Source: Uranotaenia lowii (Eukaryota > Arthropoda > Insecta > Diptera > Culicidae). From it: a stretch of 64,000 bases of DNA. The notes beneath the pieces are model-generated. The model was given only the letters and a program-made list of their open reading frames with translations. It was not told where the DNA came from and did no database searches. The translations under genes were made by a program, and so were the position numbers. The stretch is from positions 183,417,802-183,481,801 of the forward strand of contig NC_073693.1 of the NCBI RefSeq assembly GCF_029784155.1, in the 5' to 3' direction. Positions 1 through 11,879 of this stretch are shown piece by piece (the stretch's first letter is position 1; the number at the start of each line of letters is the position of its first letter).

Positions 1-3000
1 ATAGACTTCGGCGTGGCTGTTCAAAACGTCTGTGCCACCATTACTGCATCCGGTTTGGACGACTACATGTTCGACGTGTCTCTTCTCCAGGAGTTGATTG
101 GCAAACTTCCGACATCCTATAGCATGAGCTGGGCGTTTCATCGACAGGGATTGCCAAGGGCAACGCTCTGGGAGTTCGGCGAATGGCTGGGAATGGTTGT
201 TCAGGCGGCGAGCACTATTACGTTGCCTTCAGTAAATGCTCCAAAAGTTGAAAGACGTGGTAGAAAGGACGATAACTTTATCAACGTGCACTCGGAGACT
301 TGCTGCTGCATCGACGCTCCACCGATGGAATGTCCTAGTACTGCACCAAAGTCTAGGAGTTGCATCGTGTGTCAAAAGGATTGCAGCGGTCTCGAGAAAT
401 GTCAGAAGTTCCTTGATTGGGATGTTGGATCTCGCTGGACGGTGGTTAAGGAGCAGAATTTGTGTAGGAAGTGCCTTCGAAAACACTATGGAGCCTGCCA
501 GGTGAAGGAGCCATGCGGAAAGAATGGGTGCACGTATAAGCACAGCAGTTTGCTGCATGACGACAAGCGGTATAGTAAGCCGGCGAATCCTGCGGAAAGC
601 TGCAACATGCATTCCAAGGCAATGCGGAGAGTCCTGTTCCGTTACGTTCCGGTGACTATCTACGGTAGGGGAAAGCAGGTCAACACCTATGCGTTTCTCG
701 ATGATGGATCGTCTGCTACCTTGATGGAGCACAGTCTGCTGAAGGAGTTGGGGTTGAAAGGCACTTCCTATCCGCTGTGCCTCGACTGGACTGGTGGTCA
801 AAGCCGCGAAGAAAACGAATCGGTCGTACTAGCAGTGAAGATTTCCGGAATCAGCGGAGTGCCTGATGTGTTCGAGATGCCAGAGGTCCACACGGTTCGG
901 GATCTTTCTCTTCCGAAGCAGTCGGTGTCGATACCAAAGATGGTGGAGAAGTACAGCTATCTCGCAGGTTTACCGCTGCAGTCATACGAGAGTGCCTCTC
1001 CGCGAATCCTTATCGGAATGAACAACTGCCGTCTAGGAAGCTCGTTGAGGAGCATTGAAGGAGGTGAGAACGAGCCAATGGTGTCCAAGACACGACTCGG
1101 CTGGATACTGTACGGTCCCTGTTCATCGGAGCCCGGTGCGAGGAATTCTGATTATAGTGGCCACCACAGTTTCCACATCCGCCCGTGCGTCAAGGAGGAC
1201 GTAAAGGAACTGAATGCAGCACTTAAGGAGTATTTTTCGATCGAGTCGCTGGGGATTACCGGAGCGTCAAGGTCGATGCTGTCGAAGGATGAAGAGCGCG
1301 CTTTGAAGATCCTGTCCACCGAAACGCGGCTGATAGAAAACCGCTACGAGACCGGATTATTGTGGCGTTATGACCAAATAAACTTGCCGAGTAGCAGAGG
1401 AATGGCCCTGAAGCGTCTGGACTGTCTACTAAAGCGGCTGAAGCGAGACCCTGATCTAGCGGCCGCGATGTCAGCGAAAATGTCCGACTACGAGGAGAAG
1501 GGGTACATTCGACGACTTTCCGCTCAGGAAAAGGCGGAGAAACATTCGAACGACTGGTTCTTGCCGATATTTCCGGTTACGAATCCAAACAAGCCAGGAA
1601 AGATTCGCGTTGTATTCGACGCAGCAGCCAAGGTCAACGGAGTTTCCCTCAATTCGTATCTGCTTACGGGTCCCGATCAGCTAACGTCCCTTTTATCAGT
1701 CCTCTTCAAGTTCCGGGAGTTCAGCGTTGCCGTCGTTGGAGACATTCGAGAAATGTTTTTCCAGGTCGCCATGAAGAAGCAAGACCAGCGGAGCCAGATG
1801 ATTCTGTGGACCAGTGGAAATGAGAGCGGAGATCCCGAGGTGTATGTATGACGGTGATGACCTTTGGGGCGGCATGTTCTCCAAGCAGTGCACACTACGT
1901 GAAGAATCGAAACGCTGACCGATTCGAGGAGCAGTACCCTAGGGCGGTGCAGTGTATCAAGTACGAGCACTACGTTGATGACATGCTGACAAGCGTCGAA
2001 ACCGAGGAGGAGGCGGTGAAGCTAGCTGATGAGGTAAGATGGATCCATGCGCAAGGAGGTTTCGAGATCCGAAACTGGCTTTCAAACTCCAGTTATGTCG
2101 TTAAAAGTCTGCATGAAGAGCCAATCGTGAAAAGAACCTTAGTGTCGGTCCGGAGATGTCAACAGAAAAGGTCCTCGGGATGTGGTGGGAAACTACAACC
2201 GACACCTTCACATTCAAGTTGTCACCGAAACACGACGCGGAGCTGCTATCTGGTGCCAGGATACCTACGAAACGGGAAGTCCTCAGAACCCTGATGACAG
2301 TGTACGACCCTATGGGGCTCATCGGTAACTTCCTGATCTACCTCAAGATTCTGCTGCAGGAGATTTGGCGCTCCGGATCTGGCTGGGACGACGAGATCAA
2401 CGCACGACTAACCGAAAAGTGGCTGACGTGGATCGAAACTTTGCTTCGGCAGGTCCGACAGGTCAGGATTCCTCGCTGCTACCGTACTACGACATCCGCT
2501 GAATCCAGTAACAGCATCGAACTCCACATCTTCTGTGATGCCAGCGAGAATGGAATGGCTGCCGTAGCATACTTCAGATTCGAGGAAGAAGGGAAGGTGG
2601 AGTGTGCTCTAATCGGATCGAAAACTCGTGTGGCGCCGTTGAAATTTCTCTCGATTCCTCGCCTCGAGCTGCAAGCCGCAGTAGTTGGAGCACGTCTCGC
2701 CGGCAGCATTGTGAGTTCGCATAGAATCCGGATCACACGACGCATTTTCTGGACCGATTCCCGCGACGTAGTGTGCTGGCTACGGTCTGATCATCGGCGC
2801 TATAGCCAATTTGTGGCCTTCAGGATCAGCGAACTGCTCGATACGATGGAAGTGGGAGAGTGGAGATGGCTGCCGACCAAGCAGAACGTAGCGGACGAAG
2901 GAACGAAGTGGCAAAGGTTGCCGGACTTTCAGCCGGAAAGTCGTTGGTTTCGAGGACCAGACTTCCTACGAGAACCCGAAAATTCGTGGCCTGGCGATGC

Positions 3001-4651
3001 TGGAGATCATGGAACGACAATGGAAGAGATCCGTGCCAGCGTTCTAAACCACCAAGGAACCAAACCACTGATCATTTCATTCGAACGTTTTTCGAAATGG
3101 AAACGACTTTTGCGGTCCGTCGGATACCTACATCGTTACTTCATCAACTTTCAAAACACCGTCAAGAAAACCACCCTAGTAAGAGGCGCTCTGACGCAGG
3201 AGGAGTTGAAGCTGGCAGAGAACACGATCTACCAATGTGTTCAGCAGCAGGCTTTCCCGGACGAAGTTCGATTGATTCGCAGCCAAGTAAAAGAAGATTC
3301 ACCTTGGGAACGTACTCTACCGAAATCCAGTGCGCTGTACAAACTGAATCCGGTCATCGATAAGCACGGTGTTCTACGAATGCGAGGACGTATCGGTGCC
3401 TGTGAATGGGCAGATGAGGCTACGAAAGATCCCGTTATACTCCCGAGGCAACATCATGTTACCAACCTGTTGATTGCTGATTACCATGCTACGTATCATC
3501 ATCAGAACCACCAAACAGCACTCAACGAAATCCGCCTCAAGTACAACATTCCTCGTCTCCGCTCTGAGTTTGACCGAGTCCGAAGAAACTGCCAACGGTG
3601 CAAAATCCGACAAGCGAACCCGAAACCTCCCGCGATGGGGAACCTTCCGCCCGCCCGGTTGGCAGCGTATCAGCGCCCATTCTCGTACACCGGAATCGAC
3701 TACTTTGGCCCAATGTCTGTGTTAGTTGGCAGACGTACCGAAAAGCGATGGGGAGTCCTGCTCACCTGTATGACTACCAGAGGAGTGCACATCGAGATCG
3801 CGCATTCGCTGAACACAGACTCGTGCATCTTGGCGCTGCGTAATTTCATCGCGAGGAGAGGCTCGCCCTTGGAGATCCTGAGCGACCGGGGTATCAACTT
3901 CATCGGAGCCTCTAGGGAGTTATGCGAGGCATTGAAGCAGATCGACGAAGAACGTCTGAAGGTGGAATTCGTCAGCCCGACCACCAAATGGACGTTCAAC
4001 CCTCCAGCCGCTCCACATTTTGGTGGCTGCTGGGAGCGCCTGATACAGTCGGTGAAGAGAACTATGAACGACTTCGACCCCCCGCATTTACCCTCGGACG
4101 AGATTCTTCGTTCCATGTTGATGGAGATCGAGATGATCCTGAACTCTCGACCGCTAACCGACATACCGATCGACAACGACAGTGAACCACCCCTCACACC
4201 CAATCACTTTTTGTTAGGGTCATCTAACGGCAGTAAGCCCCCGATCATTTTCGACGACAGACCGATTGTGCTGAAGCGTTCCTGGAAGATGGCACAACAG
4301 TACGCAGACACGTTCTGGAAGAGGTGGGTGAACGAGTATCTGCCCACGTTGACACGCAGGACCAAATGGTTTCAGCCCGTGAAACCCATCCAAGAAGGTG
4401 ACCTAGTGATCATCATCGACGGAAATCTCCCTAGGAACTACTGGCCAAGAGGACGAGTGGTCAAAGCGATCGCAGCCCAAGACGGGCAGGTTCGTCGCGT
4501 GACAGTGCAGACATCGAAGGGGCTCTTGGAAAGACCGGCGACCAAGGTTGCTGTATTAGACGTCGGTGCAACAGGAGGTAAGCCACAGGACGACAGTGGC
4601 GTACCGAGGAGGAGTGTCACGACGGTGCAGAGTGACGCACCTCCCCAATAA
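1..4651 (+). pseudogene. BEL/Pao gag-pol polyprotein, two frameshifts
   Basis: The reading frame is open from base 1 to a stop at 1851, then resumes in another frame from 1848 to about 2145, then in a third frame to the stop at 4651. Domains: a Cys-rich knuckle region at about 358-545 (CIVC, LCRKCLRKH), protease with the DDGSS active-site motif near 700, RT from about 1490 with YVDD at 1969-1980, RNase H from about 2520 (FCDAS, WTDSR), an HHCC-like integrase zinc finger near 3510-3610, and an integrase core with its three acidic residues in GIDYFGP, SDRGINF and GGCWERL. The breaks are a one-base-type shift at about 1848, where the frames overlap by four bases, and another at about 2140-2155. 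The remaining sequence is otherwise open, so the copy is fairly young but cannot make an intact polyprotein without frameshifting. Confidence 0.9.
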
Positions 4652-5171
4652 CAACAACCTTCTCACTTACCATCGATACTTGCTGTCAACTGACAGCGAA
4701 AAGTAACACCAGGTTTTTATGGATCACCTTGGTCCGTTCGAAAAGCGCGAAAACGACAAAAACAAACAACATCACGTTTCGTGTAGGGAAAGTTAATCGA
4801 ATAGCTAGTGAGAGTAGAAGTGAAGATTAGACTACCACGATTAGTACGGTCGATTGAAAACATTGCACGAACAAATTAAAAAGTGACTGTTAATTTAGCA
4901 GTCATAAACAGTACGGATCGTTGCTACTTGCGAGGACAGGCACAGGTACAGTTGAAGGACACTAAACGTAAGTGGAAAACATTACTATAAACATAAAAAC
5001 GAATGTTTAAGATACCCGAACACGAATGTACACACAAGTTAAAAATCACTTAGCCTAATTGGGGTTTCATTTGTCTTCCTCAAAGGGATTTAATAACACA
5101 TCTACCAGATAATAAAGATTGTTATCGAACCGGAATTTTACTTCTTCTGTCTGTCGTTCGCTTGCGCAACA
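4615..5171 (+). repeat. 3' LTR of the BEL/Pao element
   Basis: The proposed start TGTCAC follows a purine-rich stretch (GAGGAGGAG, 4606-4614) that fits a polypurine tract. The proposed end is CAACA at 5171, giving TGT...ACA termini and a length of 557 bp. An AATAAA lies at about 5111. The pol stop codon at 4649-4651 lies inside the LTR, which is common in this family. The boundaries are inferred because the partner LTR is not in the window. Confidence 0.65.
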
Positions 5172-5174
5172 ATT

Positions 5175-5535
5175 TATTTACATGGTTTACCGTCTGACGA
5201 CATAAGCTGATGGACAAAATTCCTCCAATTCATTCGGTCCATGGCAATCGTTCTCGGGCATCCCACATTCGCCAGATCACGCTCCACTTGTTCTAACCAC
5301 CTCGCTCATTGCACCCCTGCTGCTATCCTGTCTAGTGTATCCGTCCCGTTCGCCACCTTCTGGATACTGGGTTCGCCGTAGACGTTCTTAACCGCAGTTG
5401 CTTGTGGAGTTTATAGTATGCACGACTCATTCGCCGCCGGATCTCACGGCTGGTGTTGTAATGGAGGCTGATTGTGGTCGGTGCCACAATCAAAAAAATC
5501 AAGCTGAGGTAAACTTTACGTGTATTGGGCAACAT
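5175..5535 (-). pseudogene. RTE-like non-LTR reverse transcriptase, C-terminal relic
   Basis: Read on the minus strand, 5535-5396 encodes a stretch with NTSREIRRRM and AYYKLHKQLR. Next comes a block with YGEPSIQKVA near 5380, then one with RWLEQVERDLANVGC and a final NWRNFVHQLMSS near 5210. These phrases match the region behind the RT domain in very common mosquito endonuclease/RT elements. Internal deletions and frame changes separate the blocks. The assignment comes from recalled family motifs and not from a search. The exact clade is uncertain. Confidence 0.7.
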
Positions 5536-5649
5536 TCAGAAAACTCAACCCCCCATTATCCCCGAAATAGCGTGTACTCACTCGTTTCACAAGGTTGCAA
5601 CATGCTCCTTCCTCCTCGGCCTGGACTTCCAATGTCTCTCGCCTCTGAT

Positions 5650-6265
5650 GCGGCGACGAAATTCGCTGTACCTGCGCCCGATGATCGCCTGCTGCGGCGG
5701 TCAGAGGCCCTTTGCTTCGGCGGTGGCTTCCAGCTGTAACGCCGCGGATGCGGCGAGGAACTTCGGCGGCTGCTGCACCCGATAATCGCCTGCTGCGGCG
5801 GTCAGAGGACCCTTGCTCCGGCTGTGGTCACGCCACAGATGCGGCGAGGAATCTCGGCGGCTGCCGCGCCTGATGATCGCCTGCTGCGGCGGTCAGAGGA
5901 CCCTTTGCTTCGGCGGTGGTCCCGCCACAGATGCGGCGAGGAACTTCGGCGGCTGCTGCACCCGATGATCGCCTGCTGTGGCGGTCAGAGGACCCTTGCT
6001 CGGCGGAGGTCACGCCACAGATGCGGCGAGGAACTTTGGCGGCTGCTCCACCCGACGATCGCCTGCTGCGGCGGTCAGAGGACCCTTTGCTTCGGCGGTG
6101 GCTTCCGGCTGCAACGCCACGGATGCGGCGAGAAACCTCGGTGGCTGCTGCACCCGATAATCGCCTTGCTGCGGCGGTCAGAGGACCCTTGCTTCGGCTG
6201 TGGTCACGCCACGGATGCGGCGAGGAACTTCTGCGCCTGCTCCCCCCCGATGATCGTCTGCTGCG
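5650..6265. repeat. GC-rich tandem repeat, about 6-7 units of 90-102 bp
   Basis: The phrase GATCGCCTGCTGCGGCGGTC recurs near 5683, 5782, 5873, 5963, 6053, 6155 and (degraded) 6250, so spacing is about 90-102 bp. Each unit also has a GATGCGGCGAGGAA block and a TTCGGCGGCTGCTGC block. Two unit types seem to alternate, one with GTGGTCACGCCAC and one with GTGGCTTCC. Several frames stay open across the array only because the unit lacks stop codons, so it is not called as a gene. It lies between the BEL element and the first visible GAPVD1 exon. Confidence 0.88.
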
Positions 6266-6299
6266 GCGGTGGAGGCCCTTCGACGGTGGTTTCCGGGGT

Positions 6300-7126
6300 T
6301 TTATGTCACCGATGCGGATCGGAAAAAGCCTGAGAGATCAGTGAGAAGGAGAAATAAGGGGAAAAGGGCCGCCCCTATGAGAGCCCGTATTAGTTGCCAG
6401 ATCACTTCATTGATAATTCGCCAATTTACCTTTAGCGACCCTTTTGCTTCTTCTTTTATTTTCTCCAGGCCCGAAATTCCTAGAGTTCCGACTTTCTCGG
6501 CACTGGGTACCCTACGGGTAATTTAGAATTATATAGAAGGGTGGAAATGGCTTTTTAGCAACGGGTTTTACCTTGGCTTTTTCCTTTCACCTGACTCGGT
6601 GCACGTTGGTAAGATGTGCACTTGACGTGGCCCCGCTCTCTCCGCGTATGTGCTGCAAGCAATATGCATTTTTTAATGTCGCACCGCAAGGGGTTAGTTG
6701 CTTGTCATACATGTTTCCCGATGTGCTTGAAACGGCTCTCGCACTGAATTTTTGGCCCGCAATCAGGTCTCACGCGCACTGCCACGATGTTGTTGTGGCG
6801 ACCGACCGACTCGCTTTTTCCCCGGAAACTCACTTGACGTTTTTGGCGGTTTTACACGCTCAGTATTCTTTAGTGATTTTTCCTGCACGCTCAGCATTCT
6901 TTATTCCTTTTTTACACGCCACAAATTAAATTTTTACGCGCCAACAAGACGACTTCGAAACCGTAATATATTTGCTCTCAATCACCATCGCACAGAACAC
7001 GCAAAAACTGGACCAATCAACAGCATGATGAACTATGTTTGATTCGCCTCACAGTTCTAAGAAAATTGTTTTCATCTGACTAAACTGTACTATAGATTTA
7101 AAAATAATAAATTTCTTTGTTTTTAG
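6300..7126. other. Probable GAPVD1 intron sequence
   Basis: No convincing exon was found. The first part is GC-rich and the rest AT-rich. It ends in a pyrimidine-rich splice acceptor, TTTGTTTTTAG, at 7116-7126, directly before the first visible GAPVD1 exon. Two unrelated open frames at 6573-6929 and 6752-7042 overlap each other and show no recognisable motif. Confidence 0.5.
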
Positions 7127-9056
7127 AGCGATGCTGGTTCATCGTTGCTTAAATACTTGCGTATATTACAAGCCCAGGCGCTCAGCGATCAAAATCTTCA
7201 GCAGACAGCGAGCATAGCTGATTTATTCAGATGCCTTAATGCTTTCAATACTGAGACTCAACAGATTTTATTGAAGGATATTTATGAAGATTCAACAAAA
7301 CGACAATCGTATATACACTATCTAATCACCGCGCGACAAATTTTGCTGGCCTCCATTGGTAACCTAGCTTCATCGAAATCTCATTTTGAAAAAGAGACAC
7401 AAGCTTCAATACGACAAATAGTTATGATTTGCATCAATATGTTTCTGGAAAAACGAGAGACCGGCCTACAAAAATTTCACGAAGAATTCATGCGTATTAC
7501 TGTGGTCGATGAGAAATTAGATCTATTGCAGGAATTTATGAAAACCTTGATGGACGAACTACAAAATGATTCCTCTCTGAAGTACATTATAGTTTGGCAA
7601 CAAATTGAATCTAAGAAATGTTTAGAGTGTATCCTGCTGCAAAGGCTATATTACTCCGTAATGTTTCCCAATGATGATGGTGATTTATCACGAGACCAGT
7701 AAGAACATTTAAAATATAAAAAAAATCTAGCTTTACTAATTTTAATTTACAATATTTCAGGGTTCTGTCAGATCATATAAATAAATTGTCGAAATATATA
7801 ACACCTACGCATGCCCAATTAAGCATCCCCGTGGCATATTTAAATGAATCGCCATGGCCCTACGCTCAGCGACAGCTTTTATTTATTTCGGCTTATAGAA
7901 CACCACAAGAGAAAGTGGAATGCGTTATAAAGTGAGTATCTTCCTTTGACTGATATTTCATGTAGTCTTGTTTTCCGTTAGTTATTTAATTTAAACTGCA
8001 ATCAGTTTTATCACATTCGGTGTTTCAGCTATCTGATTTTCTTTTTGCTTGATTGAAAAAACATTTATCTTATTTCAGGTGTATAAAAAGCCTCGTAACA
8101 CTACTTTCAATGACATCAGAACGTCATGTAGCTGCTGACGTTATAATACCCGTCTTAATTTATACTGTAATACAGGTAAGAAATATAATATCTGTACCAA
8201 CACGTGAAAAGGATCTATCTCCAAAAGTAAACAAAAACCATTTTCGGTACCTCATGATAGGTCAACATTTGCACTACTTAACGGTAAAACCCTTTTGAGA
8301 AAATAATATTCCGTTACATTAAAAACTCAATTTGAGTAAAGGATCTATGAACATTTTAAAACCAGAACTGCCATTACACTGTTATACACCCTTTACTCCG
8401 GAACAATTTTTCGCTACTACTCCGCAAAAAAACTCAAAATAATCTATTTTACTCGTTATTAAACATAAAAACATAATTGCAAATGAATGCAAGCTTATAA
8501 CTAAAGCTAAAAATAAGAAAATAGCAAAGGGTGTATAAACAGGTTTCGACAAAATATTACGTGAGCTAGGTTCTATCTACGATAGCGCGTTGTTTTTACA
8601 TGAAAATTGATATTTGTCTATTCTAACATATAGAGGATGCTTCTAAAAATCGTTTGTCTTTAAAAAAAATGCAAAAATTTCAAGTGATTTTTAATTAGCG
8701 ATTTAAAATAGGTTGTATTTATTTCAAGCGCGTGATTCTCGATTCGCCATATATGGAGATAAATCCTTTTCATGTGTTGGTACAGATATAGTCTTGGTGG
8801 ATTGAATCGATTTCCTAGCAAGCCAATTATTACCTACTAACAAAAAACGGAATTATGTTTCAGCAAAATATTAATTCATGTTTGAGCATTCTAGAATAAT
8901 TCGAATTCCTTTTTCTAGGCAAATCCTCCGCACTTGTTGTCAACAATCGAGTATGTTAATGGTTTTATAGGAGATAGCTTATCTGGAGAAGTACAATACT
9001 GGTGGATTCAATTTTGCTCTGCTATTGCTTTTATAAAAACAATGGATTATTGTTGA
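7127..9056 (+). CDS. Gapvd1: GAPVD1/RME-6 homologue, C-terminal exons with VPS9 domain
   Basis: GAPVD1 (Gapex-5, RME-6) is a RasGAP-like and VPS9-domain protein that activates Rab5 on endocytic membranes. Four exons join in frame: 7127-7698, 7761-7931, 8079-8175 and 8919-9056, with a TGA stop at 9054-9056. Donors are GTAAGA, GTGAGT and GTAAGA; acceptors are TTTCAG, TTTCAG and TTCTAG. The first exon encodes a helical region before the VPS9 domain. The VPS9 signature crosses the last two junctions: VAADVIIPVLIYTVIQ in exon 3, then NPPHLLSTIEYVNGF and LSGEVQYWWIQF in exon 4. The conserved Asp of ADVIIP and Tyr of IEYV, both used in Rab binding by the family, are present. The N-terminal RasGAP-like part lies upstream of the window. 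Introns are 62, 147 and 743 bp. Identification is by motif memory; the VPS9 call is strong, and GAPVD1 rather than another VPS9 protein is likely because of the NPPHLLSTIEYV wording and the protein ending soon after. Confidence 0.85.
8188..8789. mobile_element. Palindromic MITE in the last GAPVD1 intron
   Basis: The left end ATATCTGTACCAACACGTGA (from 8188) is repeated in inverted orientation at the right end, TCATGTGTTGGTACAGATAT (to 8789). The match runs about 35 bp with a few mismatches and includes an AAAAGGATCTATCTCC segment. It makes up 600 of the 743 bp of the intron. No clear target duplication was found and no coding capacity is visible. Confidence 0.7.
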
Positions 9057-9259
9057 GAGAAAATATTCGAATGAATTCTGTATAGAAAGAAAATTAATTA
9101 ATTGTTATAAATTTTGTTATCAGCAGTGTTATAGATATCATAATTGCATGTTGTAGCGTTAACCTTTATATCACAGATCATGTGTATACAGTTTTTAAGC
9201 GATTTTGGGAATTAAAAAACGGTTATATCCTGCTAATTTCTAACCGTCTTTTATTTTTT
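9057..9259 (+). other. GAPVD1 3' UTR and downstream flank
   Basis: AT-rich sequence after the stop codon. The best polyadenylation signal seen is ATTAAA at 9211-9216. No other feature was recognised. Confidence 0.45.
9211..9216 (+). terminator. Candidate polyadenylation signal of GAPVD1
   Basis: ATTAAA, 155 bases after the TGA stop. It is the first hexamer of this kind that looks suitable in the AT-rich 3' flank. Weak evidence without transcript data. Confidence 0.3.
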
Positions 9260-10330
9260 ACTAGCTGACCCGGTGTGCTCTGCTACACCTTCCAAAATTT
9301 TTTAAAACTTGTGGTATCTAGCTATTTCACTTGTTATTTGTTTGCACTAAATTTTAAGTTCAATTTCAAAATCATTTAAATGTTTTTTTGAAAATGAATT
9401 TGCAACTTTTTTTTATTTTGAAATCTTAATTTTTTTTTATACCCGTGTTTTAATCCATTTTATGACTCTGGATTTCTTTGCTTCATAAGTTTATAACTTA
9501 TGCCAAAATATTTTTTTATATAAATATGAAACTATCTCAAACTATCATATACACATTTTTAGTAACAAAATGGGACATTTTTTTTAACTATTCGTTCTCG
9601 AATTATCATACAAATTACCTCCTTTTCTATATCCCTAATTGAAGGACGGTGGGTCTCATAACATCAGAAAAACACTTCTTCTATACAAATATGATCCCCC
9701 GTCATATATGGCTCCATTCTCGATAAGTTCTCGAATTATTCAAAAAATGGGTGACCCTCTCCCCACTGTATGTCTCCCCTCTGGCAAGAGAAGGGGTTCT
9801 CAAACCATCGAAGAAACATTGCTCGTACACAAATTTGCTACCATGATAATTTAATTCTATTTTCTCGATAAGTTATCGAAATATTAAACAAATTCTATCA
9901 ATGCCCTCTTTTCGCTCTATATTGTTCCACTGATTTATGGTGGTGATGCTTAACTATCGGAAAAACATATCTTGTGTTCGAATACCCTCTCATGCCAAAT
10001 TTGGTTTCGTTTGCTTTATTAGTTGTCGAGTTATGCTATAAAATTTGTATCGGAGCCGCTCTTCCTACCTATCCCCTACCTGGAAGAAGGTGATCAAGAT
10101 TGAACATTCCGTGTATACAAATATAATCCTATGCCAAATTCTTCCCCAGTTGCTAAATTGAATGATTGTTCCCATGTCATACTTGGTTCCATTTGTTAGA
10201 TAAGTTTTTGGTTTATGCAAAACAATCATACATATATGAGATTCCGTCTTCCCTAACTGCATTCTCAATTGAAGGAGAAAGAAGTTGTTATTCGGAATTC
10301 TCAAGGGTAGGGAAACAAGTCTTTGTAGTG
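9260..10330 (+). repeat. Microsatellite-tailed repeat (TAGCTGACCC family), left part
   Basis: Starts with ACTAGCTGACCCGGTGTGCT, the same start as the copies at 42063 and 59136. The body holds degenerate tandem units of about 110-150 bp, each with a CATGCCAAATTTGGTTCCAT-like phrase, a TTCTCGAGTTATGCAAAA-like phrase and C-rich then G-rich runs. The copy resumes at 15602 after an interruption. The family is non-coding and unclassified here. Confidence 0.75.
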
Positions 10331-11061
10331 ATGGATTCAAAAGGACTCAAAGCTATAATTGAATTACAATTAGATGCAAAAAAACATATCACATGGTTGC
10401 TTACATTCAAAGTTTCCTACTGCACACAAGATTACTTCCTTGATGGCTACTACGACTGCTTTTTATCAGGTCCTATTAAATAATTTTCTTATTAGACTAG
10501 GCTTTAAACTAAATCTAAAAACTTACGTCACGTGAGATCAGACTGGCCAACTTCTTTCCACAATACACGGCTTTCAGCACATTAAACTTAAACATATAAA
10601 CATTTAAATTTTGCTCTCCTTCCGAAATTCGGTTACTTACGGTACATATGGACTCAATCAATTTGCTCAGTAATTCCTGTCGATTCAACGGCACACGCAC
10701 TCGATCTAAATATAAGCTTCCTATAAGCACTTGATCTTTTTCTCTACTTTTTCTACTTACAGATCCAGTCTAGAGTTTCGCTTAAACATTCCAATAAGCG
10801 GCAGTGCCCGTAATCACTCAAATTACTCCAAATCAATTTGATCACAAACTCTTTCTAGCTAAACCGAGTTCATAACAGAACAAAATGGTGTAAACATTCA
10901 TCATACACTGACACAAATTTCTGTACACAATTCTATACCTATTCTGTACACAATTCTACACCTATCTTATCAATCATCATCGATCCGTCATCAATGTTTT
11001 TCTGACGCACAGTGGTCGAATTTGCGTACAACAGAAGTCTCAAATAAGCTAATACCCATTT
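10331..11061. other. Unassigned insert with coding-like stretches
   Basis: This segment breaks the repeat that runs before it and after 15602. On the + strand 10311-10480 stays open and ends TAA. On the - strand 10760-10515 is open across about 75 codons, with a protein-like composition (LYLDRVRVPLNRQELLSKLI, EQNLNVYMFKFNVLKAVYC) and GTAAGT donor-like sites after 10758, 10643 and 10530. I do not recognise the protein. It may be a captured or retrocopied gene fragment, or a small lineage-specific exon set. Confidence 0.3.
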
Positions 11062-11879
11062 TACACAGTAAACTAAAATTACCGAGTTCGGTAATTCATT
11101 TTACAGAACTAGTTCTGTAATTAAAAAATTTTCGGTAATTGATCAATCTGACGTTTAGTTTTTACCGAGTTCAGTAAATCGGCTCTTGACTTACCGAAGT
11201 TCTTTTATTTTAATGTAAACAAATCTCAATGCCATCAATTTTCGGTAAAAATTACAGAAATTAAACTGCAAACAGTGTAGCTGTCAAGACGAACGTCGAA
11301 ATTCGATTGTCATTTTTTGGCACTCCGGGTCTTCCTTCTCATTCTTGCAACCGAAATTAATCGTTTCGACTTCTTTCGTGCGCTCGAGTGTGATGGTTAT
11401 CTTTTAATCGGCCAGTCGTCGCCATTGTTCGGCATTTTCGGTTTCGCGTTTTTTGAGCAATGGAGCAGCCGTTTTTTTATTGTTTCGTTGGCCTACATGC
11501 ATGCACTTGAACGCACATAGACGATCGGATTTGGGACATCACCAGCAGCGCTTCGCATGAAACGGATTGCTAATTTGATCGCAGCTCCAGTAATGGTACA
11601 TCGGATGAGTTTATTTTCTGCACTTTAGCAAAAAAAATTAACTTTACTTCCAGGTCCCGTGGCTGTGACAACCTTCCTCCAGTCACCTGTGGCAGATGGC
11701 CATTGTCCACAGAATGTAGGGGAGGGGAGGGGATTAGGGGATTCCTTGAAAAGCCACGAGACGGTATCATGTTGCCATTAAACAGAAAATAAAGTTTAAA
11801 TTATTTGATCCAGCTCCACATTTTTATTTGTAGATTGAGCCTCTGCTATTGAGGCGTCTTCTAGAAATGCGATAGTATT

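Larger units (their letters stand above)
1..5171 (+). mobile_element. BEL/Pao LTR retrotransposon, 5' end outside window
   Basis: The window opens inside the element. Visible in order are the end of gag, a zinc-knuckle-like region, aspartic protease, reverse transcriptase, RNase H, integrase and one 3' LTR. The 5' LTR and the start of gag lie upstream. The element has the same orientation as the GAPVD1 exons that follow, so it probably sits in a GAPVD1 intron; this is inferred because no upstream exon is in view. BEL/Pao assignment rests on the protease-RT-RNase H-integrase order and on the wording of the motifs. Confidence 0.93.

Noticed and set aside
5824..6344. Several overlapping open frames of 60-169 codons
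   Set aside because: They arise from the GC-rich tandem repeat, occur in several frames at once and have no domain or splice support.
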